Shown: piece after piece, positions 1-7,531 of the stretch
Layout: every line of letters begins with the position of its first letter
Numbering within the stretch: position 1 is the first letter of the stretch
Origin: a virus
Length of the DNA stretch: 64,000 bases
Strand: one strand, 5' to 3'
IMG/VR virus record: IMGVR_UViG_3300039191_000589
Span: 1 to 64,000 of that record
Position numbers and translations under genes: made by a program
The notes under the pieces: model-generated
Seen by the model: only the letters and a program-made list of their open reading frames with translations
Database searches by the model: none
Told to the model about the DNA's origin: nothing

Positions 1-210
1 ATCTCAATATCCCTGGGGTCAGGCCCTTCCGGGTCTCTATCAGTTCCTTTCAGTAGATATAATCTAACTCTGGTAGATAATTCTTCATAATTTAAAATTT
101 TTCTGACTTCATTATAACTTACTCCATTCCAAACCTTGAACCTCTGATAATATTGTATTTTCTACTACAAAATTCCCAAATTCTTCATCGCTATACCAAA
201 TCTTAAACAT
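1..210 (-). pseudogene. Frameshifted, edge-truncated small gene
   Basis: Read on the minus strand, an ATG at 210 follows a GGGAG ribosome site and opens MFKIWYSDEEFGNFVVENT. That frame stops after about 32 codons. From about base 155 leftward another frame stays open to the window edge (QYYQRFKVWNGVSYNEV, then KGTDRDPEGPDPRDIE). Reading across with one +1 shift near the GAAAATACAATA stretch gives a single plausible protein. It lies 28 bases upstream of the methyltransferase in the same orientation, so the two could be co-transcribed. I do not recognise the family. The shift may be a real mutation or a base error. Confidence 0.45.
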
Positions 211-238
211 AGTTTTCACTCCCTAAAATAAATATTAC

Positions 239-1387
239 TTAATCTTTATTTTTCATTTGAAAAATATTATCTCCAAATGATTTAGCTAATAACGGAGGAA
301 CTGCTTGACCTGTTAGTACACGCCCTTGAACCATGCCTCCTTTAAATTCAAAAAAATCAGGAAAGCTTTGTAATCTTGCCCTCTCTCTAACAGTTAATCC
401 TCTTATCTGACTGGGATGCCCATATTGAAATTGCGGTCTTATTCCTCCAGAAATTATGGTAGGTGCAGGTTTATCTGGATGTAATCTTACTCTTTGTCTA
501 AACTTTTCATACATTGGTTCTCCAGGCTTAGTAGAACTTATTCTATCTATTGTGACCTGTCTATGATTAGGTGCTTTATGATTTTTTAATACTTTATTAT
601 TACTTCTCATTAATTGCTGAAAATTATTTTGAGGCATTTTTTTATATTTACTTGCTGATTCTCCTACTTTCAATTTAGGTAAATCAGAAATAGCTTCCCA
701 AACACTTATCTCTTCATCATTTTCTACCGGCCAATCTAATTGAATATCTAAATCTTTTCTAACTCCCATAAAAAACAACCTTTTCCTTTGTTGAGGAACT
801 TGATATTTTTTAGAATTTAAAACTCTAGTTTCAACATTATAATTATCATTTAAAGCTTTTTTAATAGTTTCTACAAATTCTCCATCTTTAGCTTTCTTCA
901 TTGTAGGAACATTTTCAACTATAATAAATTTAGGGTTAGTTAAATCAACAACTCTTAGAAATTCTTTAAACAAATAATTTCTTTCATCCTCATCATTTTG
1001 CTTTCTATTAGCAATTGAAAATCCCTGGCAAGGAATTCCCGCAGTAATTAATTCAATTTCTTTTCCTAAACTTGCTTCTTTAATAGCCTTCTCTAGTAAC
1101 TTATCATTTGCTTCTCTAATATCTCCAAGAATCGCATGAGCAAATTTATGATTAAATTGAAATGTTTCAATTGATGGTACATGAATATCAACTCCTAAAA
1201 CAACATCAAAACCAGCCATTGAAAGACCAGTAGAAAAACCACCTGCCCCACAAAACAAATCAATCATTGGATGGTTCGGTGCATTTTCCCTTTCTTTCAT
1301 AGATTTTAAATGTTTAGGATCTCCTTTAGAATTATAACTACTCTTTTCAACTTCAACTTCTGGATCCCAAATATTCTCTTTAGTCAT
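239..1387 (-). CDS. DNA (cytosine-5-)-methyltransferase
   Basis: Transfers a methyl group from S-adenosylmethionine to C5 of cytosine in a target site. All core C5-MTase blocks are visible in order: motif I DLFCGAGGFSTG (about 43-54), motif IV PCQGFS with catalytic Cys near 120, motif VI ENV near 158-160, motif VIII QQRKRLFF, motif IX RERARLQSFPDFF, and motif X GQAVPP close to the C-terminus. Length 382 aa is normal for a complete enzyme. The region between VIII and IX, which sets specificity, is short. No restriction endonuclease is visible beside it, so it may be an orphan enzyme protecting phage DNA, or half of a system cut by the window edge. Base composition is less AT-rich than the phage genes and the strand is opposite, which fits separate acquisition. 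Confidence 0.93.
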   Translation of the reverse strand: MTKENIWDPEVEVEKSSYNSKGDPKHLKSMKERENAPNHPMIDLFCGAGGFSTGLSMAGFDVVLGVDIHVPSIETFQFNHKFAHAILGDIREANDKLLEKAIKEASLGKEIELITAGIPCQGFSIANRKQNDEDERNYLFKEFLRVVDLTNPKFIIVENVPTMKKAKDGEFVETIKKALNDNYNVETRVLNSKKYQVPQQRKRLFFMGVRKDLDIQLDWPVENDEEISVWEAISDLPKLKVGESASKYKKMPQNNFQQLMRSNNKVLKNHKAPNHRQVTIDRISSTKPGEPMYEKFRQRVRLHPDKPAPTIISGGIRPQFQYGHPSQIRGLTVRERARLQSFPDFFEFKGGMVQGRVLTGQAVPPLLAKSFGDNIFQMKNKD

Positions 1388-1472
1388 TTTATTTATTCCT
1401 CCTATAAATAATTAATTAAACTTTAATTCGCATACTATTTTATTATTTTCTTTATTTATTATTATATCCAAT

Positions 1473-1487
1473 TACCTGAATTATTCA
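1473..1487. repeat. Left terminal inverted repeat of the IS
   Basis: TACCTGAATTATTCA here is the exact reverse complement of bases 3118-3132. The functional tip is probably the CCTGAA at 1475. The four bases outside each end (ATTA and TATA) do not form an obvious target duplication. Confidence 0.8.
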
Positions 1488-3130
1488 CGGTAATTTAAAA
1501 AATAGTGTTTCGAATCGCATAGTTCCTGCATTTTTAAATATTCTTTCTTTCACTTAAAAAGTGATGCAAAAAACAATAGAAAAAGGGCTCCTCTTTTGAT
1601 AAAATGAAGTTAGTAAATAAACATTCACACAAAGGAGGAATCCTTATGTCTAGTTTAAGTGAACTTCAGTTAAAAAGCAATAGTAAAATCAAAATAAATT
1701 TTAATGGAGGAGATTTATCCTCTGATTCTGGGCTTCTTTTAATCAAGGAGTTCGCCCATAAAATTGGTTTAAATAAGCTAATTAATAAAACTTTTAAGAC
1801 TAATGATACCTCAAAAGATCGTTTTCACAAAGATGATGAAAATCTTCGTCAAATGATATATCAGATTTTGGCAGGTTACTTCAATGATAACGATGCTGAT
1901 GAGCTAACAGATGAACCGATTTTCAAACGTATCCTTGAAAAACCTTCTTTAGCATCACAGCCTACTTTATCACGTTTTTTCAATCGTATGGATGAAGATA
2001 CCCTAAAGCAATTTAATGAAATTTGCAAAAAATTACGCGCCTTGGTTTACAAGATTGAATCTCCAGAAATGGTGTTATTAGATCTTGATTCAACTTTACT
2101 AAATACTTATGGCAAACAAGAAGGAGAAGGTTTTAATTATCACTACAGTTCCCATGGATACCATCCTTTACTCTGCTATGATGGTTTAACTGGTGATTTA
2201 CTAAAAGCAGAACTTAGAGATGGTACAGTATATACATCTAATGGTGTTGTAGAATTTATGCAACCTCTTTTAGATGAATACTTTCAAGATTATGAAGATA
2301 TTTCTTTGTATCTTAGAGGTGATAGCGGTTTTGCAACACCAGATTTATTTAAACAATGTGAATGCAATGGTGTTTCATATGCTATTAGATTAAAAGCCAA
2401 TCAGAATCTTTATAAGTTAGCAAGCCATGCAGAATATAAAATGGCTGAACTTACTGAAAAAAATCTAGTTGATTACGCTGTTGTGTATGATGAATTCTTT
2501 TATCAAGCTAGTAGTTGGGATTATCCAAGACGCGTTGTCGTTAAAGTTGAGAAACCAGCTAATCAGTTAACATATCAATATTCATTCATTGTTACTAATA
2601 TGGATTTGATACCTGAAGAGATCCTAAAGTACTACTGTAATCGTGGTACGATGGAGAACTTTATTAAAGAATGTAAGAACGGTTTTGATTTTTCATCAAC
2701 AGGAAGTAGAAGCAAAATAGTTAATGCTAATCGTTTACAACTTCATGTTTTAACATATAATTTATTCAATTATTTTAGACGTATAGTTTTACCTGAAAGC
2801 ATGAGAAAAATGCAGATAGATACCATTCGTTTAAAACTGATTAAAATTGCTTCAAAGGTAATCAAATCAGCAAGATATATTTATTTTAAACTGTGTAGTA
2901 GCTGTCCTTATCAAAACGAATTCTATAAAGTTGTAGAAAATATAAGGTTGCTTCCACAATTAGAATAATACTAAATAATGAACCTTGAAAACTCAAAAAT
3001 GCTAAAGCGATAACTGTAGGATAAGTCTGCCTTCGTCATGGAAAATATTGGTTAATTAGAAAGCGATAATCTTTAAAAAAGAGTCGCGAACTGATTTTAG
3101 GGTAAATCATAGACTCATGAATAATTCAGG
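1475..3130 (+). mobile_element. IS1380-family insertion sequence, complete
   Basis: A single transposase gene is enclosed by perfect terminal inverted repeats (CCTGAATTATTCA and its complement). Size, about 1.66 kb, is typical for IS1380. No clear target duplication is seen, so the flanks may have been rearranged by a deletion next to the element. The right tip ends in CAGG directly before TATAAT of a phage-type promoter leader. Confidence 0.85.
1646..2968 (+). CDS. IS1380-family DDE transposase
   Basis: Cut-and-paste transposase of the RNase H-fold DDE class. The start is the ATG at 1646 (MSSLSELQLK), which has an AAAGGAGG ribosome site eight bases upstream; an in-frame ATG 42 bases earlier lacks one. 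Diagnostic IS1380 blocks are present: LLDLDSTLLNTYGKQ with the first Asp near residue 147, YHPLLCYDGLTGD, LRGDSGFATP with the second Asp near 225, and the YNRG-type block CNRGTMENFIKECKNGF with Glu near 336. At about 440 aa the protein is full length and has no stops, so the element looks intact and possibly active. Confidence 0.95.
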   Translation: MSSLSELQLKSNSKIKINFNGGDLSSDSGLLLIKEFAHKIGLNKLINKTFKTNDTSKDRFHKDDENLRQMIYQILAGYFNDNDADELTDEPIFKRILEKPSLASQPTLSRFFNRMDEDTLKQFNEICKKLRALVYKIESPEMVLLDLDSTLLNTYGKQEGEGFNYHYSSHGYHPLLCYDGLTGDLLKAELRDGTVYTSNGVVEFMQPLLDEYFQDYEDISLYLRGDSGFATPDLFKQCECNGVSYAIRLKANQNLYKLASHAEYKMAELTEKNLVDYAVVYDEFFYQASSWDYPRRVVVKVEKPANQLTYQYSFIVTNMDLIPEEILKYYCNRGTMENFIKECKNGFDFSSTGSRSKIVNANRLQLHVLTYNLFNYFRRIVLPESMRKMQIDTIRLKLIKIASKVIKSARYIYFKLCSSCPYQNEFYKVVENIRLLPQLE

Positions 3131-3132
3131 TA
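3118..3132. repeat. Right terminal inverted repeat of the IS
   Basis: TGAATAATTCAGGTA, exact complement of 1473-1487. Its last two bases already belong to the TATAAT box that follows. Bases 2969-3117, between the transposase stop and this repeat, hold no gene I can support. Confidence 0.8.
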
Positions 3133-3136
3133 TAAT
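3131..3136 (+). promoter_or_regulatory. -10 box left at the IS junction
   Basis: TATAATTAAGAAAGGTAATA matches the -10 and initial transcribed leader of the early promoters further right (TATAATATAATTAGAAGGTAAGGA). No TTTACA lies 17 bases upstream; that position falls inside the IS and reads CATAGA. The IS seems to have separated the -10 from its original -35. Confidence 0.5.
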
Positions 3137-3194
3137 TAAGAAAGGTAATATTGATAAGGACTAAATTTAAAAAAATAATTTGGAGGTTGATAAT

Positions 3195-3455
3195 ATGGTA
3201 ACTTATTTAGATGTTTTAAATACTTTTTTAGAAAAGGGTTATAATAAAATGGTTAAATCAAGAACTTTAACAGGAGATGATTTAACTATTGAGGATGAAA
3301 TTTATATGCTTGATGAAGATAGTATAGAAGCTAAAGAAAAAGTAGTATGGCAAAAAGTTGAAAATAGTCATTTACAAAGAACATTTGTTTATATTAGATC
3401 TATTAGTGAATCAGGAAGAATTGAAGAACCAATAGCAATTATTGAAATAGAATAA
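3195..3455 (+). CDS. Unknown small early protein, 86 aa
   Basis: Begins MVTYLDVLNTFLEKGYNKM. The apparent upstream TTG start reads MEVDN only because the ribosome site GGAGGTTGATAAT is translatable, so the ATG at 3195 is the true start. The protein is acidic and has no recognisable motif. It follows the IS-disrupted promoter directly and is closed by a hairpin terminator, making a one-gene unit. Because the IS replaced its -35 region, its expression may be altered. Confidence 0.75.
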   Translation: MVTYLDVLNTFLEKGYNKMVKSRTLTGDDLTIEDEIYMLDEDSIEAKEKVVWQKVENSHLQRTFVYIRSISESGRIEEPIAIIEIE

Positions 3456-3456
3456 A

Positions 3457-3481
3457 AGAGAGGGATTAATTTCCCTCTTTT
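3457..3481 (+). terminator. Hairpin terminator
   Basis: A nine-pair stem AGAGAGGGA / TCCCTCTTT with a TTAATT loop begins just after the stop of the preceding gene. The stem's 3' arm doubles as the T-run. Confidence 0.7.
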
Positions 3482-3504
3482 AGTTTTAAAAAAGAGGTGA
3501 TAAA

Positions 3505-3741
3505 ATGAAAAATAATAAAGAGACTCTTAATAATATAAAATCAATAAAGGAATTAGTAGAAAATGAAGTATTATGTGATTATTGTTTTTGTACAGATTTT
3601 GGAACACAGAAAGTAAATACAAATCCAAAAAATATGTGTTTTGGTGAACATTGTGAAGAAACATATGAAGATTATATTTATGATGAATATGGGGAAAAGA
3701 TTTATGATTCATATATATTAATAAATAAATTAAAAAAATAA
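3505..3741 (+). CDS. Cys-rich small protein, possible zinc binding, 78 aa
   Basis: Starts at ATG 3505 after GAGGTGAT. The middle carries CDYCFC followed by CFGEHC, four to five cysteines and a histidine spaced like a small zinc knuckle. The C-terminus ILINKLKK resembles the tails of the EWIES-family proteins, but the rest does not align. No function can be assigned. It sits between a terminator and the next promoter and is probably read through from the gene before. Confidence 0.7.
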   Translation: MKNNKETLNNIKSIKELVENEVLCDYCFCTDFGTQKVNTNPKNMCFGEHCEETYEDYIYDEYGEKIYDSYILINKLKK

Positions 3742-3754
3742 TTTTAAAAAACTG

Positions 3755-3783
3755 TTTACATTTCCATTAAAATGTGGTATAAT
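3755..3783 (+). promoter_or_regulatory. Early promoter
   Basis: TTTACA, 17 bases, TATAAT, with TGG before the -10 (extended -10). Drives the genes at 3834 and 4229. Confidence 0.85.
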
Positions 3784-3833
3784 ATAATTAGAAAGTAAGA
3801 AAATAAATAAAAAATAAATGGAGGTTGATAATT

Positions 3834-4211
3834 ATGGTAGAAAATGTAAAAGTTGGAGAGGTATATTATATTATTAATAATTATGATGGAGAAGTACAAG
3901 AACTCAAAATTGAGGAACATATACCAGCTAAAAATAACCAAAGAGAATATTGGAATGGTGATGTATTAAATACTCCATATCACCAAGGGGCTTATAAAGA
4001 AATGCTTTTTAAAACCAAAGAGGAGGCAATTAGACATCGCAAAGCTGAAAAAGAGAAAGACCTTAATAATCTAAGAAAAGCTGTTGAAACTCCTGAAAAA
4101 ACATTAGAATTTTTATTTAATAATTTTAAGCATGATGAGTATAATACTGATAAAAAAAATAATATCGTTAAAGAAAAAATAAGAGACCATTTTGGAATTG
4201 AATTAAATTAA
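3834..4211 (+). CDS. Unknown early protein, 125 aa
   Basis: The ATG at 3834 (MVENVKVGEVYYIINNYDGE) lies eight bases after GGAGGT; the earlier in-frame TTG is part of that site. A beta-rich N-terminal half contains the segment FKTKEEAIRHRKAEKEKDL, similar in shape to the end of the EWIES motif (aromatic, KxKEEA, basic helix). The remaining helical C-terminus is different. It could be a distant relative of that family or an unrelated protein with a similar helix. Confidence 0.7.
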   Translation: MVENVKVGEVYYIINNYDGEVQELKIEEHIPAKNNQREYWNGDVLNTPYHQGAYKEMLFKTKEEAIRHRKAEKEKDLNNLRKAVETPEKTLEFLFNNFKHDEYNTDKKNNIVKEKIRDHFGIELN

Positions 4212-4228
4212 TTAAGGGGGTAGATAAT

Positions 4229-4471
4229 ATGGATAATGAAATTGAAAATTTACGATATGATATTGAAGCTACTTTGGAGGATGAAAGTGTAATTGAATTA
4301 GAAATAACATTAAAAAATGGAAAAAATATTAAAGTTCCTAGAGATAATTGTGATCCTGTTACTAATATTTTTATTGGCCTTGATCCTAAAGGTCATAGTG
4401 TTAAATTTAATATTAGACAGATTGATAAAGTTAAACCAATTCATGATAATGCACTTCGTTATAAGTATTAA
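4229..4471 (+). CDS. Unknown early protein, 80 aa
   Basis: Begins MDNEIENLRYDIEATL after AAGGGGGTAGATAAT, 17 bases downstream of the previous stop and so in the same operon. It is predicted mainly beta (alternating charged and hydrophobic residues), with no cysteine pair, membrane segment or known motif. Length and start are well supported; the role is unknown. Confidence 0.72.
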   Translation: MDNEIENLRYDIEATLEDESVIELEITLKNGKNIKVPRDNCDPVTNIFIGLDPKGHSVKFNIRQIDKVKPIHDNALRYKY

Positions 4472-4510
4472 GATTAATATTATATTTTTTTAATTATTTT
4501 AAAAAAAGCC

Positions 4511-4539
4511 TTTACAAAATGCATATAATATGGTATAAT
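4511..4539 (+). promoter_or_regulatory. Early promoter without its own gene
   Basis: TTTACA-17-TATAAT with TGG extension and the usual AATTAGAAAAGGTAA leader. No coding region follows before the next promoter starts at 4610. It is probably the remnant of a deleted gene or a tandem promoter for 4692. Confidence 0.8.
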
Positions 4540-4609
4540 ATAATTAGAAAAGGTAATAGGGAAACAGGAAATATTATATCATATTTTTTTAATTATTTTT
4601 AAAAAAGCC

Positions 4610-4638
4610 TTTACAAATTAATTAAAGTGTGGTATAAT
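4610..4638 (+). promoter_or_regulatory. Early promoter
   Basis: TTTACA-17-TATAAT, TGG extension; second of a tandem pair upstream of the gene at 4692. Confidence 0.85.
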
Positions 4639-4691
4639 ATAATTAGAAGGTAAGGAAAAGGAATTAAAAAAATAACTTGGAGGTAGATAAT

Positions 4692-4958
4692 ATGGATAAA
4701 ATAAAAAAAGCACATTTAAAAGTTGCTAAAACAATTGTAGAAGAACACAATATGGAAATTATGAAAGAATATGATTATGATATGACACAATGTGAAGATC
4801 AAATTGCTACAGTTACTACTAATGGATTTAATTTATGGAATATTTTTGAAGATGAAACTGGTAGAAAATCTGTTGATCCTTTTGAGTATTATGATAAATT
4901 TGTAGTATTAGATTTTATTTCAGATTATCATGAAAAAGTAGTAATGACACAAATTTAA
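4692..4958 (+). CDS. Unknown early protein, 88 aa
   Basis: True start is ATG 4692 (MDKIKKAHLKVAKTIVEEHN); the MEVDN codons before it are the ribosome site GGAGGTAGATAAT. It has an amphipathic N-terminal helix and an acidic body, with two isolated Met-rich helices and no recognised domain. It is a one-gene unit between its own promoter pair and a hairpin. Confidence 0.75.
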   Translation: MDKIKKAHLKVAKTIVEEHNMEIMKEYDYDMTQCEDQIATVTTNGFNLWNIFEDETGRKSVDPFEYYDKFVVLDFISDYHEKVVMTQI

Positions 4959-4964
4959 TTATAT

Positions 4965-4984
4965 ATGGGGATTAATTTCCCCAT
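4965..4984 (+). terminator. Weak hairpin terminator
   Basis: ATGGGG / CCCCAT stem with an eight-base loop, followed by AATTAATTTT rather than a clean T-run. Confidence 0.45.
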
Positions 4985-5013
4985 AATTAATTTTAATTAT
5001 TTTTAAAAAACTG

Positions 5014-5042
5014 TTTACATTTCCATTAAAATATGGTATAAT
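5014..5042 (+). promoter_or_regulatory. Early promoter
   Basis: TTTACA-17-TATAAT with TGG extension, upstream of the gene at 5090. Confidence 0.85.
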
Positions 5043-5089
5043 ATAATTAGAAGGTAAGGATTTAATAAAAAAACTTGGAGGTAGATAAT

Positions 5090-5689
5090 ATGGGACGAGG
5101 AATTGGTTATAGTCATGATTATTTTATTTTATTGGATGAAACTAGTCAATATTTTATGGAAATGGACCATTATATAGCTCAACAGAAATTTGATGAAATT
5201 CAAAATAACTTTATTAATTGTTTTAATGCTTATGAATTTAATAAAAATAAACCTACTGGGAAACGAGATGCTTGGTATATTGGAGAAAATATGGATAAAG
5301 GAATTAAATTAGGAATTGATACCACAGGATCAATCCCAGCATTTTTTGTAGAAATTAGTTGTGAAGATAATATTGAATATTTTAATGATTTAAAAGAAGA
5401 GATTAAGTCCAATAAAGAATTAATTAAAAAATTTGAAAAACAAGAAAAAGAATTAATGATTACAAAAGCTAAATTTCCAGATCAAGATGATTTTTATGAT
5501 GATTTACAAGATCGTGTGGAATATAGAATTGAAAGTAGAGCTGACTATTTAAAAGAAGAAAAAATTGAAGAAAAGATAGAATTTATTAGAGAATCATTTG
5601 ATAAATTAATCAATTTATATCCAATAGGAATATTCAAAAAACCAACTTCAAGATATACTACTACTACTCTTAAAAAATATAGTGTGTAA
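5090..5689 (+). CDS. Unknown early protein, 199 aa, coiled-coil middle
   Basis: Starts MGRGIGYSHDYFILLDETSQ at ATG 5090, after GGAGGTAGATAAT. The N-terminal 90 residues look globular (WYIGENMDKGIKLGID). Residues of roughly 105-175 are charged and helical (KEEIKSNKELIKKFEKQEKE), with clear coiled-coil potential. The C-terminus ends RYTTTTLKKYSV. I do not recognise it. It is the longest gene of the first early block and has its own promoter, with a decayed hairpin (5696-5713) after it. Confidence 0.78.
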   Translation: MGRGIGYSHDYFILLDETSQYFMEMDHYIAQQKFDEIQNNFINCFNAYEFNKNKPTGKRDAWYIGENMDKGIKLGIDTTGSIPAFFVEISCEDNIEYFNDLKEEIKSNKELIKKFEKQEKELMITKAKFPDQDDFYDDLQDRVEYRIESRADYLKEEKIEEKIEFIRESFDKLINLYPIGIFKKPTSRYTTTTLKKYSV

Positions 5690-5741
5690 AATATAGTGGG
5701 TGAAATTCCCTCTTTTTATTTTAATTATTTTTAAAAAACTG

Positions 5742-5770
5742 TTTACAAATCATTAAATTTATGGTATAAT
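5742..5770 (+). promoter_or_regulatory. Early promoter
   Basis: TTTACA-17-TATAAT with TGG extension, serving the exported protein at 5831. Confidence 0.85.
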
Positions 5771-5830
5771 ATAATTAGAAGGTAAGGAAAAAGGAAAGGA
5801 AATTAAAAAAATATTTGGGGGGTAGATAAT

Positions 5831-6193
5831 ATGAAAAAGCAAATTATTATTACTTTAATCTTATTAATAGCATTTACTGGGATTTGTCAAGCTAAACAAA
5901 CTACTGTAGAATTAAATGGTAAACCTAAAGCATATATTCATTATCATGGTAAAGAAGCTACAAAATATGTATTAGATAAAGTAATTTGGAAAAATAATAG
6001 TATTAAAGATGTTAAGTATAAGCCAATTAAAACTTTTACTCTTAAAGATAATCAATATGGAAAAACTTATTTAGGTAAAGAGTTTATAGCAACTAAAATA
6101 GTTATTATTGATACAGAAAAAATTAATAAAAGTCGAACAACTAAAAGATTAAAATCATATAATTATAATAAAGATAAAGGTTTTTATGAATAA
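5831..6193 (+). CDS. Small exported protein with signal peptide, 120 aa
   Basis: Start ATG 5831 follows GGGGGGTAGATAAT. The N-terminus has a basic MKKQ, a hydrophobic core IIITLILLIAFTGI and a CQAK site that suits signal peptidase I cleavage after Ala near residue 21. The mature part is basic and beta-rich and has no known motif. The single Cys is just before the predicted cut and not in a good lipobox. A comparable leader (ICVAK) occurs in the protein at 15365. Early-expressed exported phage proteins can act at the cell envelope, for example in superinfection exclusion; that role is a guess here. Confidence 0.8.
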   Translation: MKKQIIITLILLIAFTGICQAKQTTVELNGKPKAYIHYHGKEATKYVLDKVIWKNNSIKDVKYKPIKTFTLKDNQYGKTYLGKEFIATKIVIIDTEKINKSRTTKRLKSYNYNKDKGFYE

Positions 6194-6206
6194 TTTTAAA
6201 AAACTG

Positions 6207-6235
6207 TTTACAAAACAATTAAAATATGGTATAAT
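6207..6235 (+). promoter_or_regulatory. Early promoter
   Basis: TTTACA-17-TATAAT with TGG extension, upstream of 6282. Confidence 0.85.
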
Positions 6236-6281
6236 ATAATTAGAAGGTAAGGATTTAATAAAAAACTTGGAGGTAGATAAT

Positions 6282-6629
6282 ATGGATTTTGAAGAAAAAT
6301 TTGAATTATTAGTGGATGGTGAAGGATTAATAGTAGTTGGTAATAAAGATGATTTAAAAAAAATATCTAATAAAGCTAAAGAAATTTATAAAGAAGGTAA
6401 AAGTTTTTTTGATATACTAGGTTATACAAATGAAAATTTAGAGGTTGAATTAGATAATTTTAATGAAGATCATCATATTACAATTAATTTACCACATTGT
6501 AATATTAATGAATTATATAATTCTTATTTATTTATTGGTGGACCAGCCTATCCTGAACACAATAAATATGAAAAACTATTAGAAAAATCTACAGATCTTA
6601 TGGAAAAAATTAAAAATAATAGATCATAA
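6282..6629 (+). CDS. Unknown early protein, 115 aa
   Basis: ATG 6282 (MDFEEKFELLVDGEGLIVVG) follows GGAGGTAGATAAT. It is acidic, with an alternating strand/helix pattern and the segment FIGGPAYPEHNKYEKLLEK near the C-terminus. No family is recognised. It precedes a hairpin and the first EWIES-family gene, which shares its promoter. Confidence 0.75.
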   Translation: MDFEEKFELLVDGEGLIVVGNKDDLKKISNKAKEIYKEGKSFFDILGYTNENLEVELDNFNEDHHITINLPHCNINELYNSYLFIGGPAYPEHNKYEKLLEKSTDLMEKIKNNRS

Positions 6630-6633
6630 ATAT

Positions 6634-6657
6634 AAGAGGGTGAAATTCCCTCTTTAT
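6634..6657 (+). terminator. Hairpin terminator
   Basis: AAGAGGG / CCCTCTT stem, TGAAATT loop, T-rich tail; directly after the stop at 6629. Probably partial, since the gene at 6681 has no separate promoter. Confidence 0.6.
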
Positions 6658-6680
6658 TATTTATTAGGAGGTAGATAATA

Positions 6681-6932
6681 ATGACGATAGGTGCAACTGG
6701 AGAAGTTGAAATAAAACAAGACAAAAATGGATATTGGTTATGTGTTAATGGGGGATCATATCATAATCAATTTTTAGGAATATCTCCACAGGAATATAGA
6801 GAAATATTATATAATTACAATGGAAAATTAAATACTAAAAATTATGTAGTATATTTTAAAAACAAACAAAATATTAAACGGGCAAAACAAAAAATTGAAC
6901 AAATAGTAATAATGAACAAACTAAAAAAGTAA
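6681..6932 (+). CDS. EWIES-family small protein, 83 aa (first copy)
   Basis: First of 34 paralogous loci. The shared plan, seen by aligning copies by eye, is: a variable beta-rich N-terminus of about 30 residues with a (Y/N)YYI-like strand; a middle helix of the type IAxxLNIxxxEYxxxL; a FNG/FNA turn; then the signature F(K/N)(N/T)KxxAxxAKEWIESxxxxxKM at the C-terminus. This copy shows GISPQEYREIL, YNGK and YFKNKQNIKRAKQKIEQ. I know no named domain that fits. The basic helical end after an aromatic strand would suit nucleic-acid or protein binding, which is inference. ATG 6681 follows TAGGAGGTAGATAATA. Confidence 0.8.
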   Translation: MTIGATGEVEIKQDKNGYWLCVNGGSYHNQFLGISPQEYREILYNYNGKLNTKNYVVYFKNKQNIKRAKQKIEQIVIMNKLKK

Positions 6933-6955
6933 AATTTTTATTTTTTTAAAAAGCC

Positions 6956-6984
6956 TTTACAAATTATTAAATTTATGGTATAAT
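6956..6984 (+). promoter_or_regulatory. Early promoter
   Basis: TTTACA-17-TATAAT with TGG extension, upstream of 7034. Confidence 0.85.
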
Positions 6985-7033
6985 ATAATTAGAAGGTAAG
7001 GAAAAAGAATTAAAAAACTTGGGGGTAGATACC

Positions 7034-7288
7034 ATGTTTAAAGTAAATGGCTTTTTAATTGACAATAATTTTAAAAAGATTAATTCAAATTTTAGTCAAG
7101 GAGATATTAATTGGATAAATGAAGAGCATGATTTAAAAGTTAATTTATGTAAAAAGAATGATAACCCTATATTATCCTTATATCAAAATGATGTATTTAT
7201 AGCTGAATATTATCTTTCAAATAATAAAAATTGTCAAAAATATAAGGATTTTAAAAGCGATTTAAAATTAATTATGTATAAATGGTAA
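7034..7288 (+). CDS. Unknown early protein, 84 aa
   Basis: ATG 7034 (MFKVNGFLIDNNFKKINSN); the apparent MGVDT before it is the ribosome site GGGGGTAGATACC. It ends NCQKYKDFKSDLKLIMYKW, a short basic helix loosely like the EWIES C-terminus but without the signature. It is the last gene before a long non-coding stretch. Confidence 0.72.
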   Translation: MFKVNGFLIDNNFKKINSNFSQGDINWINEEHDLKVNLCKKNDNPILSLYQNDVFIAEYYLSNNKNCQKYKDFKSDLKLIMYKW

Positions 7289-7329
7289 TTAATAACAATT
7301 TTAATATTTGTTATTAATAATAATTAAAT

Positions 7330-7358
7330 TTTACAAACTATATAACTTATGTTATAAT
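7330..7358 (+). promoter_or_regulatory. Promoter reading into a structured non-coding region
   Basis: TTTACA-17-TATAAT with TGT extension. No ORF starts in the 300 bases after it; the hairpin-rich segment 7365-7515 does. Confidence 0.8.
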
Positions 7359-7364
7359 ATAAAT

Positions 7365-7515
7365 TGTATTAAACACTACTTAGAACATACTTAAAATCAA
7401 TCCAGTTGTTATCTAGTACATAATATAGTAATATATAAGGTATATATACCGCAATTAGAGAAGGCCTTAGAAAAAAACTAAGGCCTTCTCAGAGGGTTGC
7501 ACCAATCCCTCTCGT
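7365..7515 (+). ncRNA. Candidate structured small RNA
   Basis: This lies in the gene-free stretch 7289-7660. From the predicted start near 7365 the transcript contains GGTATATATACC (7440-7451) and a 13-pair stem GAGAAGGCCTTAG / CTAAGGCCTTCTC around an A7 loop (7458-7490). A second stem AGAGGG / CCCTCT (7491-7513) abuts it. These segments are far more G+C-rich than their surroundings, as structured RNAs are in AT-rich genomes. It does not fold as a tRNA. The two stems could instead be a double terminator, though neither is followed by a T-run. Confidence 0.5.
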
Positions 7516-7531
7516 ACACCATATAAAATTT

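Noticed and set aside
3180-3194. N-terminal MEVDN extension on several early proteins (3180, 4677, 5075, 6267, and MGVDT at 7019)
   Set aside because: The five codons are the translated ribosome site GGAGGTAGATAAT; the following ATG is the real start in each case.
4511-4609. A small gene between the two promoters at 4511 and 4610
   Set aside because: No start codon with a ribosome site and no open frame of useful length.
3755-7358. Repeated 40-base segments as a dispersed repeat family or CRISPR-like array
   Set aside because: They are spaced by whole genes and each is a complete promoter with leader.
7365-7515. tRNA or tmRNA, because of an AGAGGG stem and a nearby ACACCA
   Set aside because: No matching acceptor 5' strand, wrong T-loop length and no cloverleaf. 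No tRNA gene was found anywhere in the window.
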